NCBI RefSeq assembly: GCF_003987345.1 | Contig: NZ_PIPP01000001.1 | Span: 682,001 to 746,000, forward strand | DNA: 64,000 bases | Source: Aliidiomarina shirensis | Lineage (GTDB): Bacteria > Pseudomonadota > Gammaproteobacteria > Enterobacterales > Alteromonadaceae | Reading direction: 5' to 3' | Shown: in pieces, positions 47,930 to 56,679 of the stretch | How the letters are laid out: each line of letters starts with the position of its first letter | How positions within the stretch are numbered: position 1 is the first letter of the stretch | Translations under genes and position numbers: made by a program | The notes under the pieces: generated by a model | Database searches by the model: none | Seen by the model: the letters and a program-made list of their open reading frames with translations, nothing else | Told to the model about the DNA's origin: nothing

Positions 47930-47956
47930 ATCAGTTTTTTGCTGTTTAGATTCAGT

Positions 47957-48031
47957 TGGGGTATAGCCAAGTGGTAAGGCAGCGGGTTTTGATCCCGCCA
48001 TTCCCAGGTTCGAATCCTGGTACCCCAGCCA
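47957..48031 (+). tRNA. tRNA-Gln (TTG), copy 1
   Basis: 75 nt with CCA. Acceptor TGGGGTA pairs with TACCCCA; anticodon loop TTTTGAT gives TTG. Identical to the next gene. Confidence 0.96.
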
Positions 48032-48079
48032 TCTTCCCTACGGCACTTCTTCACGTAATACCTTAAGAATCATCCCTGG

Positions 48080-48154
48080 TGGGGTATAGCCAAGTGGTAA
48101 GGCAGCGGGTTTTGATCCCGCCATTCCCAGGTTCGAATCCTGGTACCCCAGCCA
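48080..48154 (+). tRNA. tRNA-Gln (TTG), copy 2
   Basis: 75 nt, identical base for base to copy 1, 48 nt downstream of it. It looks like a recent tandem duplication or a copy kept identical by gene conversion. Confidence 0.96.
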
Positions 48155-48175
48155 ATTTCTTGTAAGAACTGAATT

Positions 48176-48262
48176 GCGGTGGTGGCGGAATTGGTAGACG
48201 CGCTAGCTTCAGGTGCTAGTGTCCGAAAGGATGTGAGGGTTCGAGTCCCTCCCTCCGCACCA
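48176..48262 (+). tRNA. tRNA-Leu (CAG)
   Basis: 87 nt, class II, with CCA. Anticodon stem CTAGC/GCTAG around TTCAGGT, anticodon CAG. One acceptor mismatch at position 5. Last of the cluster; no clear terminator in the 91 nt before the convergent ubiF stop. Confidence 0.95.
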
Positions 48263-48353
48263 ATTCAGCGCTTACAGAATATCTCGTTTTATCCCGCTTT
48301 TGTATTCACGAAACCCTTTTTAACCAAACTTATTCTAACCCGATTCTGCCAAA

Positions 48354-49592
48354 CTACTTTGATAACGGACCACCCGCAAAACGGCCAGCAATGCTTCGTA
48401 ATTTTTCCGTGCGTGCCAAAATTGAGAATGCTGAACGACGTGCAACGCTTAAGAACGGGTGTTCGGATCTAAATATTCGCGCTATAGAATCCAGCCCTTG
48501 CCCCATGAGTATATTTTCCACTTGTCGTTGTTTTAATACCCTTTGAAGTTTCGCTGTAAACGCCTTATTTTCATCCGTTAATTGCTGCAATAACGCTCTT
48601 AGCGCGGCTACATCGCGCAGCCCAAGATTAACACCTTGTCCAGCGAGCGGATGCACTCCGTGTGCAGCATCACCGACAACCAGGGTATTAAACAAAGGCG
48701 CGTAATAACGCAATGCATGTTGATGTTTCAACGGGAAACTCGCTGATTGCTGCAACGAGAACGGACCGATTTCTGCTCCAAAGCGTTTGAAAAGTTCGAG
48801 TTCCACCGTATTTTTTGCCCAACTGTTAATTTCCGCTGTATCGGCATAAACAATCAAGCAGGCTTGTTGATTAGCCAACGGCAGCAAAGCGTGCACCTCA
48901 CGTCCACTGAATGTTTGCCAAGTGGCCGCGGGTATTTCTTGCGCCACATTCACTGTAGCCAGTAAGCAACGCTCTTGATAACTTGCACCCGCTGTGCCGA
49001 TGCCCGCAGCGTGGCGTACTCGTGAATTAACACCATCAGCACCGATTAAAAATTGATAAGGAATCATTTCCCCACTAGCGGTCATCACGCTACATTTACC
49101 GTGGCCTGCCGCACTATTTACACCAGTTCCGGCATTGCCCGTAAGAGAATGACTGCCAACAATTTTGGCGAACCCATCTGTACGATAATCTACGAGAGCA
49201 TGTGCTTTTAATCGTTCCGTGAGCACCCATTGCAGTGCTTTATTTTCAACCATATAGCCTAAGGGTAGCGCTTTTTCCGAGCCAAACTGCAGCCACTCAC
49301 CACCCGTTTCGCGCACCGCTAACTGAGTGAATTCTTGCACCCGCAAACTCGCCACCTGCTGCCACACACCCAAGGCTTCTAACAACGCAATGTTATCTGC
49401 AGTAATTGCAGAAATTCGCAAATCATAAGCGCTTTTGCCATCAAATTCAGTTTCTGGGTAGGGCTCAAGAATAACCACTTTGCGGCCCGATTCAGCTATT
49501 GCCAGAGCCATCGCAGCGCCCACCATACCACCACCAACAACAACCCAAGGCAAGGGTGATTCTGATTGCTCTACTACGTGATCGTTTACCAC
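48354..49592 (-). CDS. ubiF: Ubiquinone biosynthesis FAD monooxygenase UbiF
   Basis: 412 residues, UbiH/UbiF/VisC family. N-terminal dinucleotide fold VVGGGMVGAAMALAIAESG, DLRISAITADNIALLEALGVW, the middle IGADGVNSRVRHAAGIG and the C-terminal GDAAHGVHPLAGQGVNLGLRDV flavin motif (last residues split). UbiF hydroxylates C6 of the ubiquinone ring. Position next to a Met/Leu/Gln tRNA operon and miaB matches E. coli ubiF, which favours UbiF over UbiH or UbiI. Confidence 0.88.
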   Translation of the reverse strand: MVNDHVVEQSESPLPWVVVGGGMVGAAMALAIAESGRKVVILEPYPETEFDGKSAYDLRISAITADNIALLEALGVWQQVASLRVQEFTQLAVRETGGEWLQFGSEKALPLGYMVENKALQWVLTERLKAHALVDYRTDGFAKIVGSHSLTGNAGTGVNSAAGHGKCSVMTASGEMIPYQFLIGADGVNSRVRHAAGIGTAGASYQERCLLATVNVAQEIPAATWQTFSGREVHALLPLANQQACLIVYADTAEINSWAKNTVELELFKRFGAEIGPFSLQQSASFPLKHQHALRYYAPLFNTLVVGDAAHGVHPLAGQGVNLGLRDVAALRALLQQLTDENKAFTAKLQRVLKQRQVENILMGQGLDSIARIFRSEHPFLSVARRSAFSILARTEKLRSIAGRFAGGPLSK

Positions 49593-49691
49593 TGAGTTCT
49601 CCTTGGCTAATGTAGGCCTGATACAAATAAATTAAGCTATGTTCTGATACCTATATCGGCATTATGCCGCAAAGCTTCCATATGCGGAAAC

Positions 49692-50672
49692 ATGAATCGA
49701 AATCTCACCCTACGGCTTTGGTGTCATGTTATAATTACAAGCATTGTTTTTATGTGTAATCAGCCATATGCAAATCATTGGGGGGTATTTCTGAATCCGG
49801 TTATTCTTGCTTCCGCATTATTGCTCTTTGCTGAATTATGTTTCGCAGGCACCAGCGCAATGGTAAAACACCTCACGCCCGATGTGCCCTTTTTCCATCT
49901 TGTGTTTTTTCGTAACTTTTTTGCCTTTTTAATTCTCATCCCTTGGCTAATTCGCAAGCGCCACACCGCATTTCGCACAACCCAACTGCGGCTGCACATC
50001 TTCCGCGGCATTGCTGGGGTTGGTGCCATGTACCTATTTTTCTTAGTGATCTCACAAGTTTCACTAGCGAAAGCCACGTTAGTATTACTCATGGCGCCCT
50101 TCCTGATTCCCGTTATCAGTTATTTTTGGCTAAAAGAACGTATTTCTGGACGTTTATGGTTTGCTATTAGCCTTGGTTTCTTTGGAGTGCTTATTTTCCT
50201 AAATCCGCTTTCGGGACCGCTTCCAGCGGTTATGCTTTTGGCTGTATTGGCCGCTGCGCTAGCAGCTTCTACGAAAACGATCATCCGGCAAATGGCGAGC
50301 ACCGAATCACCAAGTAAAATCGTGTTCTATTTCTCATTTTTTGCCACGGTAGTAACTGCTATTCCAGTGCTTATCGATTGGCAAACCTTAAGTTTAAAGC
50401 TCTGGTTAGGCGTTGCTACTATGGGCTTGTTTGCTGTGCTAGGCCAACTCACCATGACCCGAGCCTTTAGTATCGCTCCCCCTTCTCAGGTTGGTGTATT
50501 CACCTATAGTTCGGTGTTATTCGCCGGTTTAATTGGCTATCTCGTGTGGGGTGAAGCCTTTACTTGGAATATGTTCTTAGGTTCTCTGGTAATCATTGCC
50601 GCAGGTTACGCCGCCATTCGCCATAGCCGAGGGCCAAGCACAGTGCCTACAGCAACGCCCCCAGCCAGCTAG
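49692..50672 (+). CDS. EamA/DMT superfamily transporter
   Basis: 326 residues, about ten membrane helices in two EamA halves (LFAELCFAGTSAMVKHL to FLNPLSG, then LAALAASTKTIIRQMAS to the C-terminus). Drug/metabolite exporter family, substrate unknown. The start is uncertain: a TATAAT at 49730-49735 lies inside the long version, and an ATG at 49752 would drop 20 residues. It sits between ubiF and miaB, breaking the E. coli adjacency. Confidence 0.85.
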   Translation: MNRNLTLRLWCHVIITSIVFMCNQPYANHWGVFLNPVILASALLLFAELCFAGTSAMVKHLTPDVPFFHLVFFRNFFAFLILIPWLIRKRHTAFRTTQLRLHIFRGIAGVGAMYLFFLVISQVSLAKATLVLLMAPFLIPVISYFWLKERISGRLWFAISLGFFGVLIFLNPLSGPLPAVMLLAVLAAALAASTKTIIRQMASTESPSKIVFYFSFFATVVTAIPVLIDWQTLSLKLWLGVATMGLFAVLGQLTMTRAFSIAPPSQVGVFTYSSVLFAGLIGYLVWGEAFTWNMFLGSLVIIAAGYAAIRHSRGPSTVPTATPPAS

Positions 50673-50819
50673 AATTTATAAAATAACCAACCTTCTTTCG
50701 CGTATATGAAAGAAAACCACGGAAAATCAATACTGGCAAAGCTAGCAAGGTAGCGTACGAATTGCGAACAAGGTAGAATACGCTCCCTTTTGTACAAGCG
50801 GTGGAATGAAAACAAGGTT

Positions 50820-52262
50820 ATGAGTAAAAAGGTCTATATCAAAACCTGGGGTTGCCAAATGAACGAGTATGATTCCGGCAAAATGGCGGATCTACTGCAT
50901 GCACACCTCGGTTACGAGCCAACAGCTGAAGCTGAAGATGCTGATTTAATTCTTTTAAATACCTGCTCGATTCGCGAAAAAGCGCAAGAGAAGGTGTTTC
51001 ATCAGCTTGGCCGTTGGAAATTACTCAAACAAGACAAACCCGATTTAATTATTGGTGTTGGTGGCTGTGTGGCTTCGCAAGAAGGCGCCGCTATTCGTTC
51101 GCGCGCCCCCTTTGTTGATCTTGTATTCGGCCCACAAACCCTGCATCGCTTGCCCGCTATGTTAAAAGAACTTGGCGAAGGCAGTGGTTCAGTTATTGAT
51201 ATTTCATTCCCAGAAATCGAAAAATTCGATCGGCTTCCTGATCCTATCGCTGAAGGCCCAACCGCATTTGTATCAATCATGGAAGGCTGCAGTAAGTACT
51301 GTACGTTCTGCGTAGTACCGTATACCCGCGGTGAAGAAGTAAGCCGCCCGGTAGATGACGTTTTATATGAAATAGCCCAACTTGCCGACCAAGGTGTGCG
51401 TGAAGTTAACCTACTAGGTCAAAACGTAAACGCGTTCCGTGGTCCGCATCATGACGGTGATATCTGCACGTTCGCTGAGTTATTGCATTTAATTGCCGCC
51501 ATTGATGGTATTGATAGAATTCGCTACACCACTTCCCATCCAGTGGAATTCACCGATGACATTATTGCCGCTTATGAAACCATTCCTGAATTGGTAAACC
51601 ACTTGCATTTACCTGTGCAAAGCGGCTCTGATCGGGTGCTCGCGCTAATGAAACGTGGCCACACTGCGATTGAGTATAAATCACAGATTCGCAAATTGAA
51701 GAAAGTACGCCCTAATATGGCGATGTCTTCTGATTTTATTATTGGTTTTCCAGGTGAAACCGATGCTGATTTCGAAGCCACAATGGATTTAATTCAGGCT
51801 ATCGATTTCGACTTGAGTTTTAGCTTCATCTACAGCGCACGCCCCGGCACACCAGCGGCTGATTTGCCTGACGATGTAACTGAGCAAGCGAAAAAAGATC
51901 GATTACAGCTATTACAGCAACGTATTAATCAACAAGCGCAACGCCATGCCCGACAAATGCTGAATACTGAACAACGTATCTTAGTGATTGGCCCTTCGAA
52001 GAAAAATCCAATGGAACTCAGTGGCCGTACTGAGAACAACCGGGTTGTAAACTTTGAAGGTCGCCCCGATATGATTGGTAAGTTTGTTGATGTATTGATT
52101 ACTGAAGCCCTACCGAACTCGTTACGCGGTGATTTAATTCGCGAAGAACACGAAATGGGCTTGCGTATTGATACCGCGCCGCAAGCCATTCTTGCGCGTA
52201 ATCCGGAAGCGCCTGATGATTTAGGGGTAACCCACTTTAATCCAGCCGCGCCGACGAGCTAA
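50820..52262 (+). CDS. miaB: tRNA-2-methylthio-N6-dimethylallyladenosine synthase MiaB
   Basis: 480 residues from the ATG at 50820. It methylthiolates i6A37 of tRNAs reading UNN codons. The N-terminal iron-sulphur ligands lie in WGCQMNE, NTCSIRE and GGCVASQ; the radical SAM cluster is CSKYCTFC; a TRAM domain closes the protein. The stop codon falls inside a 22-nt tandem duplication shared with the phoH leader. Confidence 0.96.
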   Translation: MSKKVYIKTWGCQMNEYDSGKMADLLHAHLGYEPTAEAEDADLILLNTCSIREKAQEKVFHQLGRWKLLKQDKPDLIIGVGGCVASQEGAAIRSRAPFVDLVFGPQTLHRLPAMLKELGEGSGSVIDISFPEIEKFDRLPDPIAEGPTAFVSIMEGCSKYCTFCVVPYTRGEEVSRPVDDVLYEIAQLADQGVREVNLLGQNVNAFRGPHHDGDICTFAELLHLIAAIDGIDRIRYTTSHPVEFTDDIIAAYETIPELVNHLHLPVQSGSDRVLALMKRGHTAIEYKSQIRKLKKVRPNMAMSSDFIIGFPGETDADFEATMDLIQAIDFDLSFSFIYSARPGTPAADLPDDVTEQAKKDRLQLLQQRINQQAQRHARQMLNTEQRILVIGPSKKNPMELSGRTENNRVVNFEGRPDMIGKFVDVLITEALPNSLRGDLIREEHEMGLRIDTAPQAILARNPEAPDDLGVTHFNPAAPTS

Positions 52263-52290
52263 TTTAAACGTGCCGACGAGCTAATTTAAA
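52250..52290. repeat. 22-nt tandem duplication spanning the miaB stop
   Basis: GCCGACGAGCTAATTTAAA occurs at 52250-52268 and again at 52272-52290, period 22. The first copy contains the miaB stop codon (52260-52262) and the second lies in the spacer before phoH. Confidence 0.9.
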
Positions 52291-52311
52291 AAGAGAAGTT
52301 GAGAGGATTGG

Positions 52312-53385
52312 TTGAGTAATTCTGTTGAAAGCGTAGATTTATATTTAGAACCGGCTGATAGCCAGCGTTTAGCTGGCTTATGTGGCCCATTTAACGACAA
52401 CATCCAGCACATTGAGCGCCGCCTTGGTGTTGAAGTGATTCAGAACAATAATCACTTCCGCATTATCGGTGAACCCGCGGCCCTGCGTGCTACCCAAGAT
52501 ATTCTTAAAAATCTTTATATCGAAACCGCGCCTGTTCGTGGCCAGCAAAAAGCCGTAGATCCGAACCAAGTGCATCTCGCCATTCAAGAAAGCAACGCAC
52601 TCGAACAAGATGAAGGCCCAGAAGACGACCCCATGACGCTGATAAAAACGAAGCGCGGGTTGGTAAAACCACGGAATAAAAATCAGCAGGGGTACGTGCG
52701 GGCCATTGTTACTAATGATATTAATTTTGGTGTTGGCCCTGCCGGTACCGGCAAAACGTATCTTGCCGTGGCAGCGGCGGTAGATGCACTGGAGCGGCAA
52801 GAAGTACGCCGTATTTTGCTCACGCGCCCTGCGGTGGAAGCTGGCGAGAAATTAGGCTTCCTACCTGGCGATCTAGCACAAAAAGTAGACCCCTACCTGC
52901 GCCCGCTCTACGATGCCCTATTTGAAATGTTGGGTTTTGAGAAAGTAGAGAAGTTACTTGAACGTAATATCATTGAAATCGCACCGCTGGCCTATATGCG
53001 TGGCCGTACGCTAAATGATGCCTTCATTATTCTTGATGAAAGCCAAAACACTACGCCTGAACAAATGAAAATGTTCCTCACGCGAATAGGGTTTAACTCG
53101 CGTGCGGTAATTACGGGCGATATTACCCAAATTGATTTACCGCGCGGACAAAAATCTGGGCTACGCCAAGCTATTGAAGTGCTGAATGAGATCGAAGGCA
53201 TTAGTTTTACCTTCTTTAACGCCAAAGATGTAGTTCGTCACCCAGTTGTTCAACGTGTTGTTGTGGCGTACGAAAACTTTGAGAATGCGGTAAAGGCTGA
53301 AGATGAGCGTAAGGCCCAAGAATATCGAAAAGCCGCAGCTGAGAAACGTGAAAACCAAAATAACGCATCCGGCGCGAGTGAATAA
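52312..53385 (+). CDS. ybeZ: PhoH-like ATPase YbeZ
   Basis: 357 residues starting with TTG at 52312, supported by GAGAGGA six bases upstream. An N-terminal KH-like part, then the PhoH domain with Walker A GPAGTGKTYLAVAAAV and Walker B AFIILDESQNTTP. It is paired with the YbeY ribonuclease, with which it is thought to act in rRNA maturation. ybeY follows after 4 nt. Confidence 0.94.
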   Translation: MSNSVESVDLYLEPADSQRLAGLCGPFNDNIQHIERRLGVEVIQNNNHFRIIGEPAALRATQDILKNLYIETAPVRGQQKAVDPNQVHLAIQESNALEQDEGPEDDPMTLIKTKRGLVKPRNKNQQGYVRAIVTNDINFGVGPAGTGKTYLAVAAAVDALERQEVRRILLTRPAVEAGEKLGFLPGDLAQKVDPYLRPLYDALFEMLGFEKVEKLLERNIIEIAPLAYMRGRTLNDAFIILDESQNTTPEQMKMFLTRIGFNSRAVITGDITQIDLPRGQKSGLRQAIEVLNEIEGISFTFFNAKDVVRHPVVQRVVVAYENFENAVKAEDERKAQEYRKAAAEKRENQNNASGASE

Positions 53386-53389
53386 TTTT

Positions 53390-53899
53390 ATGAACTATCA
53401 TATTGATATTCAGCGTGCCGTTAATACACCAGAGCTACCTACTGATGCCGATATTATAAAATGGGCCAGTGCCGTACTTTCTCAACACCAGTTAGTAACA
53501 GCTGAGATGACCATTCGCATCACTGATGCAGAAGAAGTGCAAACGCTTAATCGCGAGTATCGCGGCAAAGACAAACCAACGAACGTACTTTCATTTCCGT
53601 TTGGTGATGAATTGCCCGATGAAGTATTACTTGATATACCATTATTAGGCGATATTGTGATTTGCGAGCCAGTATTGCAGGCGGAAGCTAACGAACAAAA
53701 TATTGCATTTGCGCATCACTTTGCGCATCTTGTTGTTCATGGCACCTTGCATCTGCTAGGTTATGACCATATAGAAACACCGGAAGCGGAAGAAATGGAA
53801 GCGCTAGAGGCAGAGATTCTCGCCACTTTTAATATTCCAAACCCTTACGCGAATGAGCAGCAAACGCCTGCTTTATCTAATCACTCGAGGAGCGAGTAA
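53390..53899 (+). CDS. ybeY: Endoribonuclease YbeY
   Basis: 169 residues from the ATG at 53390. The zinc-binding HGTLHLLGYDH motif is intact, preceded by REYRGKDKPTNVLSFPFG. Needed for 16S rRNA 3'-end processing and 70S quality control. It lies between ybeZ and corC in the conserved operon. Confidence 0.95.
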   Translation: MNYHIDIQRAVNTPELPTDADIIKWASAVLSQHQLVTAEMTIRITDAEEVQTLNREYRGKDKPTNVLSFPFGDELPDEVLLDIPLLGDIVICEPVLQAEANEQNIAFAHHFAHLVVHGTLHLLGYDHIETPEAEEMEALEAEILATFNIPNPYANEQQTPALSNHSRSE

Positions 53900-53905
53900 A
53901 CATCG

Positions 53906-54763
53906 ATGAACGATGATAAACCCCACCCTGGGAACGGTTCACCACGTAAAACCTGGGCACAAAAACTTTTACAGGCATTTAACGGTGAGCCTACCAGCAG
54001 AGAAGAGCTGGTTGATATGATTCAGGACGCGGAAAACCGCGACCTAATCGACTTAGATACAAAAGAAATGATTGAGGGTGTACTGGATGTTGCTGAGCTA
54101 AAAGTTCGCGATATCATGATCCCTCGTTCGCAAATGGTAACCATCGATAAGAATCAAACGGTTGAGGAGTTTCTCCCGACAGTGATTCAAACCCAACATT
54201 CCCGTTACCCAGTTGTGAGTGAAAATAAAGATCATATCGAAGGCGTGCTACTCGCCAAAGATCTCCTTAGTTACGGCTTTAATATGGTTGACGAACCATT
54301 CTCGCTTACGCAAGTTATGCGTCCGGCGGTAATAGTGCCTGAGAGCAAGCGTGTAGATGCCCTCCTCAAAGAATTCCGCTCAAAGCGATATCATATGGCC
54401 ATCGTTGTTGACGAATATGGCGGTGTCTCGGGCCTCGTTACCATTGAGGATATCCTTGAAGAAATCGTAGGTGAAATTGAAGATGAAACCGATGATGAAG
54501 ATTCTAGTAGTGATATTCGCCGCATTAATAACTCTCGTTTCGCGGTAAAAGCACTTACCACCATTGAAGACTTCAACGATTTCTTTCACACCGAATTTGC
54601 TGATGATGAATACGATACTATCGGCGGCCTAGTTGCACATAACTTTGGCCATCTCCCAGAAATTGGTGAATCGGTAGTTATCGGTGAGCTTACTTTTAAA
54701 GTAACGGCAGCCGATCGCCGCCGAATCCAGCAATTACAGGTATCGCTGCCAGCAGAAGCATAA
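53906..54763 (+). CDS. corC: CorC/YbeX, CBS-domain protein
   Basis: 285 residues without membrane helices. Two CBS domains (VRDIMIPRSQMVTIDK... and VMRPAVIVPESKRVDALL...), then a CorC_HlyC domain at the C-terminus. Linked to magnesium/cobalt efflux and to ribosome maturation with YbeY. GAGGAG upstream. 6 nt after ybeY. Confidence 0.93.
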   Translation: MNDDKPHPGNGSPRKTWAQKLLQAFNGEPTSREELVDMIQDAENRDLIDLDTKEMIEGVLDVAELKVRDIMIPRSQMVTIDKNQTVEEFLPTVIQTQHSRYPVVSENKDHIEGVLLAKDLLSYGFNMVDEPFSLTQVMRPAVIVPESKRVDALLKEFRSKRYHMAIVVDEYGGVSGLVTIEDILEEIVGEIEDETDDEDSSSDIRRINNSRFAVKALTTIEDFNDFFHTEFADDEYDTIGGLVAHNFGHLPEIGESVVIGELTFKVTAADRRRIQQLQVSLPAEA

Positions 54764-54793
54764 TACAGCGGCGGCAATGGAGATTGGCCAAAT

Positions 54794-56368
54794 ATGTTTC
54801 AAGGTATCAGTGCCTGGTTCGCACATGTGCTGCAAACCAAACCATTTTTAACCCAGCCTAATTGGCGCAATAGCCTTATGTTTGTGGCTGGTGCTGCCAT
54901 GGTGTTTGCCTATGCCCCCTTTCAACAAGGGTGGTTAGTACCCCTTCTGCTAACGGTCTGGTTGCTTGGTTTAATTCGTAGCCAAACCGGAAAGCAAGCC
55001 GCCGTTACCAGTTATTTTTTCGGGTTTGGCTGGTTTGCTACCGGCGTTAGCTGGGTTTTTGTGAGTATCGACCAATTCGGCGGGTTACCGCTAATATTCT
55101 CAATTCTCCTGATGCTATTGTTGTGCCTATACCTCGCACTCTTCCCTGCTTTTGCGGGATGGCTTTGGTTTCGAAGCCGTAAGTTCACATCGGGATTAAG
55201 CCTTCTCGTTTTGCCTTTTATATGGCTAGTTACGGAATTTCTTCGTGGCTGGTTCCTGACCGGCTTTCCTTGGTTAAGCTTGGGCTATTCACAAACCACA
55301 CTAACACTTGGCAACCTAGCGCCATTTATTGGCGAGATCGGTATTAGCGTTGTTCTCATCGTGATTGCTATTAGTTTAACCATGTTGATTTTGCGAAAAC
55401 GCTTTGAATGGCTTTTCATTCCTGTTGTTATTTTTTCTCTAGCTTGGTTTGCGCCACGTTGGAGCAATATCGAACCTACCGGCGAAACATTACAGGTAGC
55501 TTTGGTACAAGGTAATGTCCAACAAGATGTAAAGTGGAATCCAGCCCAACAATGGCCGAACTTACAAGCCTACTTAGCGCTTACTGAGGGCTTTTACGAT
55601 CACGATTTAATTATTTGGCCAGAATCAGCCATTACTTACATTGAACCGCTTGCGCAACACCATTTGGCAGCCCTAGATCAGCGCTTAGTGGCGGAAGGAA
55701 GCACCCTTATCAGCGGTATTATTGATCTAGATCGGCGCACTGATGCCTTCTATAACTCTATGATTGTGATGGGTGAGCAATCCGGTAGCTCATGGTTTTA
55801 CGGCCATGATAATCGTTACCAAAAGCATCACCTACTGCCGATTGGCGAATTTGTGCCGTTTGAATCGATCTTGCGGCCACTCGCGCCGTTATTTAATCTA
55901 CCGATGTCATCTTTTAGCCGCGGCGCCTCGGTGCAGCCAAACCTTGATGCCAACGGGGTAAGTATTGCGGCGAATATATGCTTTGAAGTGGCGTTTAGCC
56001 GGCAAATTCGAGCTAATTTCCAGCAAGATACTCAGCTTTTGCTAACCATTAGTAACGATTCATGGTTTGGCGATTCACATGGGCCTCATCAACATTTGGA
56101 AATAGCCCGAATGCGTGCGCGCGAACTCGGAAGGCCTTTATTAAGAGCTACAAACAATGGTATTACCGGCGTTTTTGATGAACATGGCAATACCTTGGTA
56201 CGCTTACCCCAGTTCACCGCTGGTGTAGCGAGCACCCATGTTGTTTTAGTATCAGGCACCACGTTGTTTGCCCGTTTTGGCGAGATTCTGGCGTGGTTGT
56301 TAGCTTTTGCTATTGCGCTCCCAAGTTTTAGGTGGGGAACAAGCTGGAAAACGCGTAACCGAGCGTAG
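54794..56368 (+). CDS. lnt: Apolipoprotein N-acyltransferase Lnt
   Basis: 524 residues: about seven N-terminal membrane helices, then a periplasmic nitrilase domain with Glu in WPESAITY, Lys in RYQKHHLLPIGEF and Cys in ANICFEVAF as the catalytic triad, and a C-terminal membrane helix. It adds the third acyl chain to lipoproteins; LolB and LptE in this window are clients. Confidence 0.95.
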   Translation: MFQGISAWFAHVLQTKPFLTQPNWRNSLMFVAGAAMVFAYAPFQQGWLVPLLLTVWLLGLIRSQTGKQAAVTSYFFGFGWFATGVSWVFVSIDQFGGLPLIFSILLMLLLCLYLALFPAFAGWLWFRSRKFTSGLSLLVLPFIWLVTEFLRGWFLTGFPWLSLGYSQTTLTLGNLAPFIGEIGISVVLIVIAISLTMLILRKRFEWLFIPVVIFSLAWFAPRWSNIEPTGETLQVALVQGNVQQDVKWNPAQQWPNLQAYLALTEGFYDHDLIIWPESAITYIEPLAQHHLAALDQRLVAEGSTLISGIIDLDRRTDAFYNSMIVMGEQSGSSWFYGHDNRYQKHHLLPIGEFVPFESILRPLAPLFNLPMSSFSRGASVQPNLDANGVSIAANICFEVAFSRQIRANFQQDTQLLLTISNDSWFGDSHGPHQHLEIARMRARELGRPLLRATNNGITGVFDEHGNTLVRLPQFTAGVASTHVVLVSGTTLFARFGEILAWLLAFAIALPSFRWGTSWKTRNRA

Positions 56369-56440
56369 TCAATCTAATCGAAAAACTATACACTTAAGGG
56401 CTACTGTAGCCCTTTGGTTTATCTTCAAAAGGAAAAAAAT

Positions 56441-56650
56441 ATGGGCAATTTAGTTGATGCCATTTTATTTACTGTTTTAGTAGCCTCAGCCGGGCTTGGC
56501 TTAGCGAGCCTTATCGTTGGCTGCTTACCAGCCGCCGCGGAACTCGATAACGAAGCGAAAGCACGTGGCCGCATTGAAGCCTTCTTCTTTGGGGTTAGCG
56601 GTATCGTGATTGCGTTAGTGATGTGGTTAGCAATGATTTTTAATTCCTAA
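56441..56650 (+). CDS. Small two-helix membrane protein, unknown
   Basis: 69 residues from the ATG at 56441, with AAAAGGA upstream. Two hydrophobic helices ([20 protein letters not shown] and [19 protein letters not shown]) joined by a charged loop [11 protein letters not shown]. Unrecognised. Good RBS and codon use, and its position between lnt and leuS, argue that it is real. Confidence 0.7.
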   Translation: MGNLVDAILFTVLVASAGLGLASLIVGCLPAAAELDNEAKARGRIEAFFFGVSGIVIALVMWLAMIFNS

Positions 56651-56679
56651 GTTTAATTCAGGTAACAGGTAGTAGCTTA

